Assembly (NCBI RefSeq): GCF_000732725.1
Contig: NZ_JPNB01000003.1
Location: 310,001 to 374,000, forward strand
Direction of reading: 5' to 3'
DNA: 64,000 nt
From: Kineothrix alysoides
GTDB taxonomy: Bacteria; Bacillota; Clostridia; Lachnospirales; Lachnospiraceae
Both the position numbers and the translations under genes were made by a program. Shown piece by piece: positions 28,204 to 37,214 of the stretch (positions within the stretch are counted from its first letter, which is position 1; every line of letters starts with the position of its first letter). Under the pieces are notes generated by a model, which saw nothing but the letters and a program-made list of their open reading frames with translations, was not told the DNA's origin and did not search any database.

Positions 28204-29379
28204 ATGATATACGCTGGAATTGATGTTGCCAAGAATAAACATGATTGTTTTATCACTAACTCGGATGGAGAAGTGCTCTTTAAAGCTTTTACCATTCCAA
28301 ACAACCGCGATGGTTTTGATGAACTCTATCAGAAGATTTCTTCCGTTACCGATGATTTAACCAAAGTAAAAGTAGGGCTTGAAGCCACTGGACACTACAG
28401 TTATAACATCTTGGGGTATCTTCTTGATAAAGGTCTGACCACCTTTGTTATCAACCCGTTACATACCAATCTTTACAGAAAAAGTCTAAGTCTCAGAAAG
28501 ACGAAAACGGATAAAGTGGATGCCCATACGATTGCTACCATGCTTATGTCTGATGTGAACTTAAAGTCCTACTCAGACACATCTTATCACAATGAGGAAC
28601 TTAAGTCACTTACCCGCTACCGTTTTGATAAAGTAAAAGAACGGGCAAAACTCAGGACTTCCATTTCCCGTCTGGTTTCCATTCTTTTTCCCGAATTGGA
28701 AAGCCTGGTTCCCACTCTTCATATGGCTTCTATTTCCGCTTTGTTAAGCGAATTTCCAGGTGCCTTGCAGATTGCTTCTGCTCATCTTACCAGACTGACC
28801 AATCTGCTTTCTGTTACTTCCAGGGGACATTATGATCGGGACACCGCCATTTTATTCCGGGAAGCTGCCAGAATCTCTATCGGTTCAACTATGCCAGCAA
28901 AATCTCTGGAACTGAGACATACCCTAAAGCTGATTGGTGAATTAGATGCCGAGATTGATGAAATCGAATGGGAAATCAAACGGATTATGGATGACCTCCA
29001 TTCTCCCATTCTTACCATTCCCGGTATCAGTTACCGTATGGGTGCTATGATTCTAGCTGAAATCGGCGATTTCTCCCGTTTTGATTCTCCCGATAAGATT
29101 CTTGCCTATGCCGGATTATCTCCATCCACCTACCAGTCCGGACAGTTGGAATCCGCTTATTCCCATATGGAAAAACGTGGTTCCAGATATCTGCGTTATG
29201 CACTTTTTAATGCCGCCAAATTTGTCTGTAACTGGGATCCTGTATTTGCAGCCTATCTTGCCAAAAAGCGGGCAGAGGGCAAGCATTATAATGTTGCGGT
29301 TTCCCATGCTGCAAAAAAACTGGTCAGGATTATTTATCAGTTGGAAAAATCGGGACAGGCTTACGCTAAATCATCTTAA
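28204..29379 (+). CDS. IS110-family transposase (DEDD recombinase)
   Basis: 391 aa, full length for the family. The RuvC-like acidic residues are visible: Asp7 (AGIDVAKNKHD), Glu60 (VGLEATGHY), Asp103 and Asp106 (KTKTDKVDAHTIA). The C-terminal Transposase_20 domain has the catalytic serine region AGLSPSTYQSGQ (Ser312). AAAGGAG precedes the ATG. The coding frame is intact, so the element may be active. It lies between gpmA and an aldolase gene. The exact ends are not marked because IS110 elements lack terminal inverted repeats. Confidence 0.93.
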   Translation: MIYAGIDVAKNKHDCFITNSDGEVLFKAFTIPNNRDGFDELYQKISSVTDDLTKVKVGLEATGHYSYNILGYLLDKGLTTFVINPLHTNLYRKSLSLRKTKTDKVDAHTIATMLMSDVNLKSYSDTSYHNEELKSLTRYRFDKVKERAKLRTSISRLVSILFPELESLVPTLHMASISALLSEFPGALQIASAHLTRLTNLLSVTSRGHYDRDTAILFREAARISIGSTMPAKSLELRHTLKLIGELDAEIDEIEWEIKRIMDDLHSPILTIPGISYRMGAMILAEIGDFSRFDSPDKILAYAGLSPSTYQSGQLESAYSHMEKRGSRYLRYALFNAAKFVCNWDPVFAAYLAKKRAEGKHYNVAVSHAAKKLVRIIYQLEKSGQAYAKSS

Positions 29380-29527
29380 CTTTTCTGTTTGAAAATCTCC
29401 TTTTTGAGCACCTGCAAAGATGCTCTATTTGTCATGCAGTTATCAAGGTTCTAAATATCATTTTTCTATATTGAAATGCATTTCTGCAAATCATTCAAAA
29501 ATACCATTTTAAGACTTGACTTTTAAT

Positions 29528-29540
29528 AGTTAGTCTAACT
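29528..29540. promoter_or_regulatory. Palindrome upstream of the aldolase gene
   Basis: AGTTAG-T-CTAACT, perfect 6-bp arms, about 180 bp before the aldolase start in the otherwise AT-rich 29380-29716 gap. It may be an operator or part of the IS110 right end. No more can be said. Confidence 0.3.
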
Positions 29541-29716
29541 TAAATATAAAAATTTAATTATAATTTATTTCAATTATATCAAAAATCAAGCCAACTGTAT
29601 TGTAATATCTTTTTAATGAGAAATATAAACGTTTATTTTGTTAAATGAAGAATTGTATAAGTGTACAAACATGCTATAATAAATTTAGGACACATTCGCA
29701 GAAAGGAGATAATTTT

Positions 29717-30604
29717 ATGAACAAAGTACAAATGGATCGAATTCAAACAGGAAAAGGCTTTATTGCTGCCTTAGATCAGAGCGGCGGAAGTACCCCAAAA
29801 GCACTCCTTCAATATGGTATTAAGGAAGACAGCTATTCCAATGAAGAAGAAATGTTTGATTTAGTACATGACATGAGAAAACGGATTATAACAAGTCCTT
29901 CATTTTCTTCCGAGTATATTCTGGGCGCCATTTTATTTGAGAACACAATGGATCGCACCATTGACGATCAATTTACTGCCGATTACCTTTGGGAGAAGAA
30001 GGGTGTCATTCCTTTTTTAAAGATTGACAAAGGTCTGTCCGATATAGAAAATGGTGTTCAGCTTATGAAGCCAATCCCAGATTTGGATAGTCTTTTAAAG
30101 CGGGCTGTTGAAAAGAACATTTTCGGAACGAAAATGCGCTCTGTTATTAAAGATGCCAACCACGAAGGAATAAAAAAGGTGGTTGAGCAACAATTCGAGA
30201 TTGGCAAACGAATCATTGCGGCCGGCTTAGTTCCAATTATTGAACCAGAGGTGGATATTCACAGCTTGGATAAGGAAGAATCTGAAAAAATATTAAAGCA
30301 TGAAATTTTTAATCAATTCTCTAACCTGGGACAAGACGAAAAAGTCATGCTTAAGCTATCCATACCAACAAAAGATAATTTCTTTAGTGATTTAGTAGGT
30401 GAGCCTCATATTGCAAGAGTTGTGGCTCTGTCCGGAGGGTATACCCAAATTGAAGCAAATGAAAAGTTATCACGTAATCAAGGATTGATCGCTAGCTTTT
30501 CGCGTGCACTATCGCAAAGCCTGACAGCTCAACAAACGGATGAAGAATTTAATGCGACATTGTCAAACTCCATTAAAGCTATTTATGCAGCATCAATTAC
30601 GTAA
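29717..30604 (+). CDS. fda: Class I fructose-bisphosphate aldolase
   Basis: 295 aa. It cleaves fructose 1,6-bisphosphate through a Schiff base. The family start [18 protein letters not shown], the substrate segment PFLKIDKGL and the Schiff-base lysine in [10 protein letters not shown] are present, as in staphylococcal-type class I aldolases. AAAGGAGA stands before the ATG at 29717; the earlier in-frame ATG at 29645 has no site. Most Clostridia use class II aldolase, so this may be an additional copy. It has its own terminator and lies next to mobile DNA. Confidence 0.9.
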   Translation: MNKVQMDRIQTGKGFIAALDQSGGSTPKALLQYGIKEDSYSNEEEMFDLVHDMRKRIITSPSFSSEYILGAILFENTMDRTIDDQFTADYLWEKKGVIPFLKIDKGLSDIENGVQLMKPIPDLDSLLKRAVEKNIFGTKMRSVIKDANHEGIKKVVEQQFEIGKRIIAAGLVPIIEPEVDIHSLDKEESEKILKHEIFNQFSNLGQDEKVMLKLSIPTKDNFFSDLVGEPHIARVVALSGGYTQIEANEKLSRNQGLIASFSRALSQSLTAQQTDEEFNATLSNSIKAIYAASIT

Positions 30605-30612
30605 TGGATTTA

Positions 30613-30667
30613 TCGGCTCTCCCCTTCTATATTAATATAAGAAAGTAAAATTGAAGTGGAGAGCCGA
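30613..30667 (+). terminator. Terminator of the aldolase gene
   Basis: 10-bp stem TCGGCTCTCC / GGAGAGCCGA with a 35-base loop, followed by ATTTTCG, 9 bp after the stop codon. Confidence 0.65.
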
Positions 30668-30857
30668 ATTTTCGATTTATTACGTCTTCCTCATCTATAT
30701 TATATAATATAAATAATATGCTTTAAAAATTCTTAAAAATAATAGCTTCCATCATTCAAATTAATTGCACTATTAGAAACCAACTTATTTCTGTGCATTA
30801 ATGTCTCTACAAATATTTTATGAATTGTTCCTTCATGCAACAACTTTGGATTAGCGT

Positions 30858-31070
30858 ATGAGCGCAGCTGGATGCCCTTATGTTAATGCTCCGATGGAAC
30901 GATACTACAATTCTTTCAAGGCTGAATTAATCAATCGCTTTCATTTTAACACTGATGAGTAACTGAATCATGCTGTTTCGGAGTATGCTTACAATTGATA
31001 TAATCAAGTTCGTCCTCATTCATACAATGGATATCAGACACTGTATGAAGCAAGGTTTGGGGTTGGATAA
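30858..31070 (+). pseudogene. IS3-family (IS150-like) transposase C-terminal remnant
   Basis: Translation gives MSAAGCPYVNAPMERYYNSF, then KAELINRFHFNTDE and, after stops, VRPHSYNGYQTLYEARFG. These are the end of the IS3-family OrfB integrase core, including the catalytic-Glu region. Two internal stop codons (30960 and at AAT TGA further on) and the missing N-terminal part show a dead fragment. Bases 30668-30857 hold nothing recognisable. Confidence 0.8.
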
Positions 31071-31160
31071 TTAGGTAGTGGTGTTACAAAAACGCTTGAC
31101 CATAACACTCTTAAGAATTTTGCAGAACCCGCATAATCTCTATATTTCTGGGCAATCATG

Positions 31161-31871
31161 ACTACCGGCTTAGCCGGTAGTTTGCTCTGCGACTATAAGT
31201 CGCCGTTCCCTGCTTGCCTCTAAAGAGGCTCTGAAAAGTTCGCCTTCCGCACTGCGGTCTCTGGCTGGCTCTAAAGAGCCTTTTTATTTGCCTTTTTGTA
31301 CCGGCTCACCCGTAAACGGGTCTATATACTCTTTTAATGTCATTTGATCGTATGTCTCATCTTCTTGTAGTTGGTTCTTTATATATTCTTCGATTTTCTT
31401 TGCATTTTTTCCCACCGTGTCTACATAATATCCTCTACACCAAAAATGACGATTTCCATACCGATACTTTAAATTCGAATGCCTTTCGAATATCATCAGG
31501 GAACTTTTTCCTTTTAGATATCCCATAATTTCTGATACACTATACTTTGGTGGTATTCTTACCAACATGTGTACATGATCTTTACAACATTCTGCCTCTA
31601 TCATCTCAATTCCTTTTCTTTTGCACAATTCACTTAATATCCGTGCAACATCCGCTTTGATTTTTCCATAGATTATTTGCCTTCTATATTTGGGGGGCAA
31701 AGACCAGATGATATTTACACTCCCATCTAGTGTGTGCTAAACTATTCTTATCCATTTGGATACCTCCTTGGTTATATTTATGCGGTTGGCGAACCTGCAT
31801 TTATTGTATCATGGAGGTTTTTATACTTGAAGCTAAAGCTGCCTGAGAACACACCTGCATAGCAGGTGGTT
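31161..31871 (-). mobile_element. IS200-type insertion sequence
   Basis: One Y1/HUH transposase gene is flanked by subterminal hairpins, as in IS200: ACTACCGGC-TTA-GCCGGTAGT (31161-31181) on the right-hand side of the transcript and CACCTGC-ATA-GCAGGTG (31855-31871) before the gene. Ends are approximate because IS200 has no terminal inverted repeats. Confidence 0.75.
31284..31755 (-). pseudogene. tnpA: IS200 transposase TnpA, frameshifted near the N-terminus
   Basis: The Y1 transposase with HUH motif (KDHVHMLVRI) and catalytic Tyr (KIEEYIKNQ) is complete except for one base. From ATG 31755 (with GGAGG upstream) the reading is MDKNSLAHTRWECKYHLVFA, then a run of six C on the coding strand (31692-31697) shifts the frame. 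With five C it would continue PKYRRQIIYGK. Either a recent inactivating slip or a sequencing error. Confidence 0.8.
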
Positions 31872-31949
31872 TATTTTTATTGACTATACAAAAAATCCCC
31901 CCGGACTTCTCCAGAGGGATTCTCTCATTACCTTGAAAACCAAGACTTC

Positions 31950-31971
31950 TGCGGATGACAGGACTTGAACC
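31950..31971. other. Attachment site, distal copy
   Basis: 22 bp identical to the tRNA-Leu T-arm and acceptor end (TGCGGATGACAGGACTTGAA and two more bases), with no tRNA body attached. It marks the far end of the integrated element. Confidence 0.8.
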
Positions 31972-32145
31972 CGTATCAAATATTCTTGTTTTTCCTTGAT
32001 AATTCGGCATTCCGCGTAAATGCGGCATTTGTTGTTTCTACTATAATATAATAAATACAGTAAAAACATGAATTTTATACCTTAAAATGTTAAAATGCAA
32101 CACGCTTGTACGTGAAATCATCAGCCTTTATGTTTCATAAGTCGC

Positions 32146-32185
32146 AAAGTCCCATACTAAAAATTATGCTATAAGATGGGACTTT
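32146..32185. terminator. Hairpin after the 54-aa gene
   Basis: 10-bp stem AAAGTCCCAT / ATGGGACTTT with a 20-base loop just past the stop of the small minus-strand gene at 32192. The T tract is short. Confidence 0.5.
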
Positions 32186-32191
32186 TAGTCA

Positions 32192-32356
32192 TTATTCCAG
32201 TATGTATTTTTCATTTTCCATTAAGCAAATATACCTGTATCTTAACAGATAATTATCATCAATACTTTTGAGTGGTTTATCCTGTATTATTTTAATTTCT
32301 TTTTTATACTCCTCGTTTGTCATTTCATCATAAGTCTCTTTGTCTTCTTTTGTCAT
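32192..32356 (-). CDS. Hypothetical protein, 54 aa, in the integrated element
   Basis: Charged small protein beginning MTKEDKETYDEMTNEEYKKE and ending MENEKYILE, with a Tyr-rich amphipathic end (YLLRYRYICL). GAGGG lies about ten bases upstream of the ATG. Not recognised. It is followed by a hairpin and preceded by a broken XRE gene on the same strand, and may have been its partner in a phage-type control module. Confidence 0.5.
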   Translation of the reverse strand: MTKEDKETYDEMTNEEYKKEIKIIQDKPLKSIDDNYLLRYRYICLMENEKYILE

Positions 32357-32465
32357 TCGTAACGCCCTCTATAAATAAATCGAACACACGTTTGCCGAAT
32401 CCCATTATGGAACGTTTGTTCTTATTTTTAACTACAACATATAGCACAATAAAAAACATGTTGTA

Positions 32466-32661
32466 CTACTCTTCTTTGCATTCCACCATCTCTCCTATTT
32501 CAACCTCCAGCGCAGCACAGACGGCAAATCGTAAGCAAGGATGGGTTCATGTTTCCCCGCTCGATTTTGCTTATAGTTCCCGCGCCCACGCCGGATATAT
32601 TCGCAAGCCCCCTAACCGTAAGACCATTTTTTATTCTTAATTCGTGCAAATTAATTTTCAT
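32466..32661 (-). pseudogene. Small XRE-family regulator, frameshifted
   Basis: From ATG 32661 (GGGAG upstream) the reading is MKINLHELRIKNGLTVRGLA then NISGVGAGTISKIERGNMNP, a clear Cro-type HTH. After LLTICRLC the frame breaks and stops at 32500. Removing one base at that point continues it as ALEVEIGEMVECKEE to a stop at 32466, the usual family ending. Likely the former control gene of the integrated element. Confidence 0.7.
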
Positions 32662-32966
32662 GCAGATATACTCCCTATTGCGTGTATTATCTGCATTAAT
32701 CGTATATTTATTATTGTATTCAAATAGTGTTTCCTATGGGAAACATACCTTGAACGTTGTGAAATTTTTCTCAAACGGTAAAAAGCTCCTTGGGGCTTAA
32801 ATTAAGAGCCGGTAAAGATTGCTCCCTATCGTTGTCTGCAAATCTACGCAAGCTCTATGTCGCCCTTACATTCTGCATCCTTCAAAAACTTCTATTTCAA
32901 ATCTTACATAACTTAGTACAACCAATTCATATAATACTATCACAAAACCTCTTAAGGAGTAACTAC

Positions 32967-33413
32967 ATGGATATATTCTCAGACAACACTAATGACAGTT
33001 CCGGATTTATGGGCGAGACTTCCAGTATTTTTGTGACTAACTTAGCACTGGATGCTATAAATAACAATCTCTTCTTTGATACAAAGTGGACCAGCAGAAA
33101 CATGCAGTTTGCACTCATGTCAGTGCCTATAGGTTCCGAAACTGGATTAGATATGCGCCAAAATTCTGATCGCTTTTTTTATATTGCACAAGGCAGCGCA
33201 TTGATAACTATGGGCACCTGTGAAAATTGCCTTAATTTTCAATCACTTTTATATAGCGGGTTCGGGGCATTTGTTCCTGCCGGTGTGTGGAATAATGTAG
33301 TTAACATAGGATCCATCGATTTAAAAATGTTTACAGTCTCTGCTCCGTCCCTTCATTCCTATAACACGAAATATGCAACGAAGGAAGAGTGGTTTTCATA
33401 CGACGAATCTTAA
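32967..33413 (+). CDS. Cupin-like protein lacking metal ligands (paralogue of 22149)
   Basis: 148 aa, about half identical by eye to the cupin at 22149 (shared NMQ-ALMSVP, QGSAL, APSLH). The residues expected to bind metal are replaced: His60 by Arg64, Glu70 by Ala74, His105 by Asn109. AAGGAG is seven bases before the ATG at 32967; the longer frame from 32790 has no site. It is carried inside the tRNA-Leu element, so it is cargo. A non-enzymatic binding role is the likely reading. Confidence 0.75.
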   Translation: MDIFSDNTNDSSGFMGETSSIFVTNLALDAINNNLFFDTKWTSRNMQFALMSVPIGSETGLDMRQNSDRFFYIAQGSALITMGTCENCLNFQSLLYSGFGAFVPAGVWNNVVNIGSIDLKMFTVSAPSLHSYNTKYATKEEWFSYDES

Positions 33414-33476
33414 CCGAAAATTTATATCAAGTTTCATATGTATTTTGGTATACAGAAAAGGCGCACCTCCTTATCT

Positions 33477-34592
33477 ATGGCAAACGCAAAACAGTTACCT
33501 TCTGGTTCATGACGTTGCTTAGTCTATAGTCATTCAGAGCCAATATTTGATAATGACGGACTACCCGTTTTAGATAAAAGTGGGAATCAAAAGAAAAAAA
33601 GAATCTATGAATCTTTTACAAGTGATGATACGACCAAGAGAGGAAAGAAGGAAGCCGAAAGCCAATCTCTCGATTTTTCCCTTAACCGCGAAAAGATACT
33701 CAAGGAGAGAGGAGCCACACAAAATAATATAACTTTTGGCACGGCTATGGATTTATATATCGAATCCAGAAGCAGTGTATTATCCCCTGCGACAATCCGG
33801 GAATATAAACGCTCCAGAAGAAGAGACTTACAAGAGCTTATGAATTTGTCTATTTATGATATAACCCAAGAAATTATCCAGATTGCGATTAATAAAGAAG
33901 CTTGTTCACACTCTCCTAAAACAGTCAGAAATATGCATGGGTTGTTATCTGCTGTACCTAATGTTTACAGGCCTGAATTCCACCTTAATACGAGCTTGCC
34001 GCAGAAAGTAAAACCAAAATTTTACATACCTACAGACGATGATGTGAAAATCTTATTACAGCATGTAAATGACGAAGAAATGATGATAGCAATACTACTC
34101 GCAGCATTCGGACCGATGAGAAGAAGTGGAATATGCGCCTTAGAATCTACTGATATCAAAGATAAAATAATTCATGTAGAAAACGCGCTTGTTATGGACG
34201 AAAATAAAAAATGGGTAACTAAAAAAACAAAATCATTTGCCGGCGATAGATTTATACCTCTACCCGACTTCATATTAGAAAAAATAAAAGGGAAAAAAGG
34301 ACGTATTATACAAATTAACCCTTCTCAGGTTTCGGATCGTTTTATAGATATTCAAAGGGCATCAGGACTACCTCATTTCCGTTTTCATGATTTGAGGCAT
34401 TATTGTGCCTCTATCCAGCATGCTATGGGGATTCCGGACGCATACATTATGCAACGCGGGGGGTGGGGGTCTGATGCTGTCCTTAAGCAGGTGTATAGAC
34501 ATGCATTATCAGACCAAGAAATTAAGATGAATAACATTGCAAACACTCATTTCAGCGGAATTATGCAACACGATATGCAACACAAAAAATAA
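33477..34592 (+). pseudogene. int: Tyrosine-recombinase integrase with an early TGA stop
   Basis: The frame starts at ATG 33477 (MANAKQLPSGS), meets TGA at 33510-33512 where relatives have Trp (SGxWRCLVYSH), then continues without break for ~360 codons. The catalytic domain is complete: Arg in MRRSGICALE, HDLRH, GGWGS and the nucleophile Tyr in VYRH near the end. A shorter product could begin at ATG 33747, lacking the arm-binding domain. It sits immediately next to the tRNA-Leu target. Confidence 0.8.
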
Positions 34593-34616
34593 AACCCCCG
34601 ATATTTCGAGGGTTTT
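34591..34616 (+). terminator. Terminator after the integrase
   Basis: AAAACCC / GGGTTTT stem directly after the stop codon, with a 12-base loop, overlapping the approach to the tRNA 3' end. Because the stem ends in A and T runs it may serve tRNA-Leu too. Confidence 0.6.
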
Positions 34617-34620
34617 ACAC

Positions 34621-34701
34621 TGCGGATGACAGGACTTGAACCTGCACGTCGGGGACACCAGAACCTAAATCTGGCGCGTCTGCCAATTCCGCCACATCCG
34701 C
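34621..34701 (-). tRNA. tRNA-Leu (TAG)
   Basis: 81 nt on the minus strand with acceptor stem GCGGATG / CATCCGC, discriminator A, long variable arm and anticodon loop TTTAGGT (anticodon TAG). Its 3' 22 bp are duplicated at 31950, showing its use as an integration site. The gap 34702-35053 upstream holds its AT-rich promoter region and weak inverted repeats only. Confidence 0.93.
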
Positions 34702-35053
34702 TTATGTTACTCACGTATGCTATATTATCATCTCGACGTTCCACTGTCAATACATTTGGTGGATACATTTGCCGGATCCTTACTGGATATCTTTCGTCAC
34801 TGCAGATGGTCACAGCCATAACCAGCCAATCAGAAAATTCTCTTGTTCCTTTCAATCCTATAAAAAGGCTAATCCTTCAATTAAAAGCGCTATATTAAAA
34901 GGGAAAAGCATGTAAGAGTAAACCCTTCCCTTACCTTGGTAATAACAAGCGGACGAATATTTCCCTAATCCGCATATTTTAAAAGTGTTTCAACTCTCTG
35001 CTTGATTAACCGGAAGTTGAGAGCAAAGATTATGCTCCTTTTACTTAATAAAA

Positions 35054-35419
35054 TCACTTATGTTGTTTTAGTCTCTTGCCATCTCTTAAAAGTACAATAA
35101 TATTTGATATAATAACCAAACAAACGGTACTAATAATAGTAGTGGTAATATCCTGCCCCGCAGGCCAGTAAAAGGAAAATGCATTAAATACCGCATGAAA
35201 CAAAATACACAGCCAAACGCTTGCACTAATACGATAAATTGCGGAAAGTGCAAAGGAGTTTCCTAAAACCATAATCGAAAAAAGGAGAAACGACATCTCA
35301 CTTTGCCCGGTTCCTGCCACAAAAAAGAATGGAATATGCCATAAAATCCAGATAACAGATGTAATCGAACTGGCAATAAAAAAAGAAAAACGCTTCCGTT
35401 TATCCTGAAGCGTTTTCAT
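35054..35419 (-). pseudogene. CPBP-family intramembrane protease, N-terminally truncated
   Basis: 121 aa corresponding to the C-terminal half of a CAAX-protease/bacteriocin-processing (CPBP) protein. The second motif (WILWHIPFFF) and third motif (HAVFNAF) with their His residues are present. The first motif with the catalytic Glu pair (EExxxR) is missing, because the frame begins only 11 bp after the upstream nitroreductase gene. Catalysis is therefore unlikely. Its first codons are shared with the duplicated segment at 41.3 kb. Confidence 0.7.
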
Positions 35420-35430
35420 AAAGTAATAAG

Positions 35431-36003
35431 TTATTTCTTAACAATAACTCTTTTTGCTATATCTTCTTTTTCTTTCGGTGCCGGTTCTTCTCCAATTCCT
35501 CCAAACGGCATTTGTGCCACTAAGGTCCATTTTTCGGGAAGGTCAAACAGCTTTGCAACAGCTTCATTAATAACCGGATTATAATGCTGCAAGGAAGCTC
35601 CAATTCCAGCCTCTCTCAGTGCCGTCCAAAGATTGAACTGCAGCATTCCGTTTGCCTGACTCGCCCAGTTCGGGAATTTGTCCGCATAAAATTCAAATTG
35701 TTTCTGCAATGATTCCACTACATTTTCATCAATAAAATATAAAATAGTTCCATAGCCGTTCTTAAAGCTATCAATTTTTTCTCTCGCAACCTGACCGTCA
35801 AACACTTCATAAATAGTATCCCATAACAGATCCTGTTTTTCGCCTAATGCAACTACGGCTCTGGCACTCTTCATATTAAAAGCATCCGGCGTTGCTTCTG
35901 TCACCTGTTCAATGATTTCAATTATTTCACTTTCTGATACCGGTAATTCCCGATTGATGTTATAATAAGTTCTTCTTTTTTCTAAATTGTTAATAAATGT
36001 CAT
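35431..36003 (-). CDS. Nitroreductase-family protein (FMN), MhqN/FRM2-like
   Basis: 190 aa, the short nitroreductase type. It starts NNLEKRRTYYNINRELPVSE (family RRSxYxL FMN-binding region) and contains the C-terminal IAEAVAKLFDLPEKW-type segment (here INEAVAKLFDLPEKW) and QMPFGG. AAGGAG precedes the ATG. It is the last complete gene of a MarR-pirin-nitroreductase operon, which suggests reduction of quinones or other electrophiles. A degraded copy is at 41353. Confidence 0.85.
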   Translation of the reverse strand: MTFINNLEKRRTYYNINRELPVSESEIIEIIEQVTEATPDAFNMKSARAVVALGEKQDLLWDTIYEVFDGQVAREKIDSFKNGYGTILYFIDENVVESLQKQFEFYADKFPNWASQANGMLQFNLWTALREAGIGASLQHYNPVINEAVAKLFDLPEKWTLVAQMPFGGIGEEPAPKEKEDIAKRVIVKK

Positions 36004-36045
36004 AGCACTCTCTCCTTTTTTGTTTTTAATTGTTTTTATTTGTTT

Positions 36046-36744
36046 TTATTGTTTTTCCATTTCTATTACTAAAATATGTGAATCTTCAGAGGCTTTTATT
36101 TTTAAATCCTCCTCGACCGACTCCAACCCGTCTCTCATATTTATGCTTTCGTTATTAACTCCGGAACTTCCTTCCATCTGGACCAAATAGGCTTGGCGCC
36201 TTTTCCCGACTTCAAAAATAATTTCCTGATTCTTTTCCAATTCTATAGCATATAAGTTTGCATCCTGATGAATTCGAATGGGTGCATCCCCCTTTGAACC
36301 GCTCACGATTTGGAGCCACTTATTCTTTCTGTCTTCCCATTTAAATCGATAATCTCCGTAATTTGGCTTATAGCCCGTCTGATCCGGTAAAATCCAAATC
36401 TGTAAAAGCCTTAAGGTTTCATTTCCCCGATTGAACTCACTGTGGAATATGCCGGTACCGGCACTCATATACTGCACTTCGCCGCGGCTTAATGTATTTG
36501 TATTTCCCAGGGAATCTCCATGGGTCAATTCTCCGTTTATAATATAGGATACAATCTCCATATCTTCATGCGGATGCATATCAAATCCTGTTCCTGCATC
36601 AATCAAGTCATCGTTGATGACCCTTAAGGCACCAAAATTCATATTCAGTGGATTATAATATTCTGCAAAGGAAAAATGAAAGATACTATTTAACCATCCC
36701 AGATTACTTTTTCCCATTTTTTTATGATCCATTCTTCTTACCAT
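36046..36744 (-). CDS. Pirin-family bicupin
   Basis: 232 aa. The N-terminal cupin keeps pirin-type metal ligands: FDMHPHEDMEIVSYI (two His), a further His in GELTHGDS, and Glu/His in GIFHSEFN. Some pirins degrade flavonoids such as quercetin; others act in regulation. The gene lies 21 bp after a MarR gene and 42 bp before a nitroreductase. AAGGATG with loose spacing precedes the ATG. Likely part of an electrophile or aromatic-compound response. Confidence 0.85.
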   Translation of the reverse strand: MVRRMDHKKMGKSNLGWLNSIFHFSFAEYYNPLNMNFGALRVINDDLIDAGTGFDMHPHEDMEIVSYIINGELTHGDSLGNTNTLSRGEVQYMSAGTGIFHSEFNRGNETLRLLQIWILPDQTGYKPNYGDYRFKWEDRKNKWLQIVSGSKGDAPIRIHQDANLYAIELEKNQEIIFEVGKRRQAYLVQMEGSSGVNNESINMRDGLESVEEDLKIKASEDSHILVIEMEKQ

Positions 36745-36765
36745 AAATTATCACCATCCTTTAGT

Positions 36766-37197
36766 CTATGGCTTTCTCTCCAAAATATCCTTCATACGAA
36801 AAAGGCTCTCGATTAAATCTGCCTTCTCGGCCGCATCTATTTCACTTAATATCGTTCTTAAAAAATCCTCATGCTGAGGATAAATCTTTGAAATAAATTC
36901 ATGTCCCGGTCCGGTTAGCCGGACAAGCCAAATCCGGGCATCTTTTTCGCATTTGTAACGCTTAACGTATCCTTTTTCCTCCAGCTTATTTACAATGTAT
37001 GTCATTGAACCACTTGTAACCAATACTTTTTCACAAAGCTTTTGCACCGGTAACTCACCTTTATGCAATAATGCTTCCAATACACCGAATTCACTGACCG
37101 TCAGTCCATAATTTCTTACGTTTTTTTCAATTAAGGTAAACAGAACATTGTAGCTCCTGGATAGAGCAATTACCAGCTTGGCGGAATCATCTCCCAT
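36766..37197 (-). CDS. MarR-family transcriptional regulator
   Basis: 143 aa. Winged-helix domain with LTVSEFGVLEALLHKGELPV, recognition helix VTSGSMTYIVNKLEEKGYV and wing CEKDARIWLVRLT. AAAGGAGG precedes the ATG. A 26-bp perfect palindrome directly upstream is its probable operator. Gene order (MarR, pirin, nitroreductase) resembles quinone-sensing MhqR-type regulons, an inference from context. Confidence 0.9.
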   Translation of the reverse strand: MGDDSAKLVIALSRSYNVLFTLIEKNVRNYGLTVSEFGVLEALLHKGELPVQKLCEKVLVTSGSMTYIVNKLEEKGYVKRYKCEKDARIWLVRLTGPGHEFISKIYPQHEDFLRTILSEIDAAEKADLIESLFRMKDILERKP

Positions 37198-37214
37198 GGA
37201 ATCTGCCTCCTTTA

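Larger units (their letters stand above)
31950..34642. mobile_element. Small integrated element in the tRNA-Leu 3' end
   Basis: A 22-bp stretch equal to the 3' end of the tRNA-Leu gene occurs at 31950-31971 and again inside the intact tRNA at 34621-34642. Between them lie a 54-aa protein, a broken XRE regulator, a cupin and a tyrosine integrase that ends 28 bp from the tRNA. This is the standard picture of site-specific integration into a tRNA gene. Element length is about 2.67 kb. The integrase carries a nonsense codon, so it is probably fixed. Confidence 0.8.

Noticed and set aside
31801-32069. Two small minus-strand ORFs near the tRNA-Leu fragment
   Set aside because: They run through the attachment site and IS200 end and show no protein similarity; the tRNA-derived repeat explains the sequence.
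32317-32640. 107-aa plus-strand ORF in the integrated element
   Set aside because: Antisense to the XRE pseudogene, which shows a clear HTH on the minus strand.
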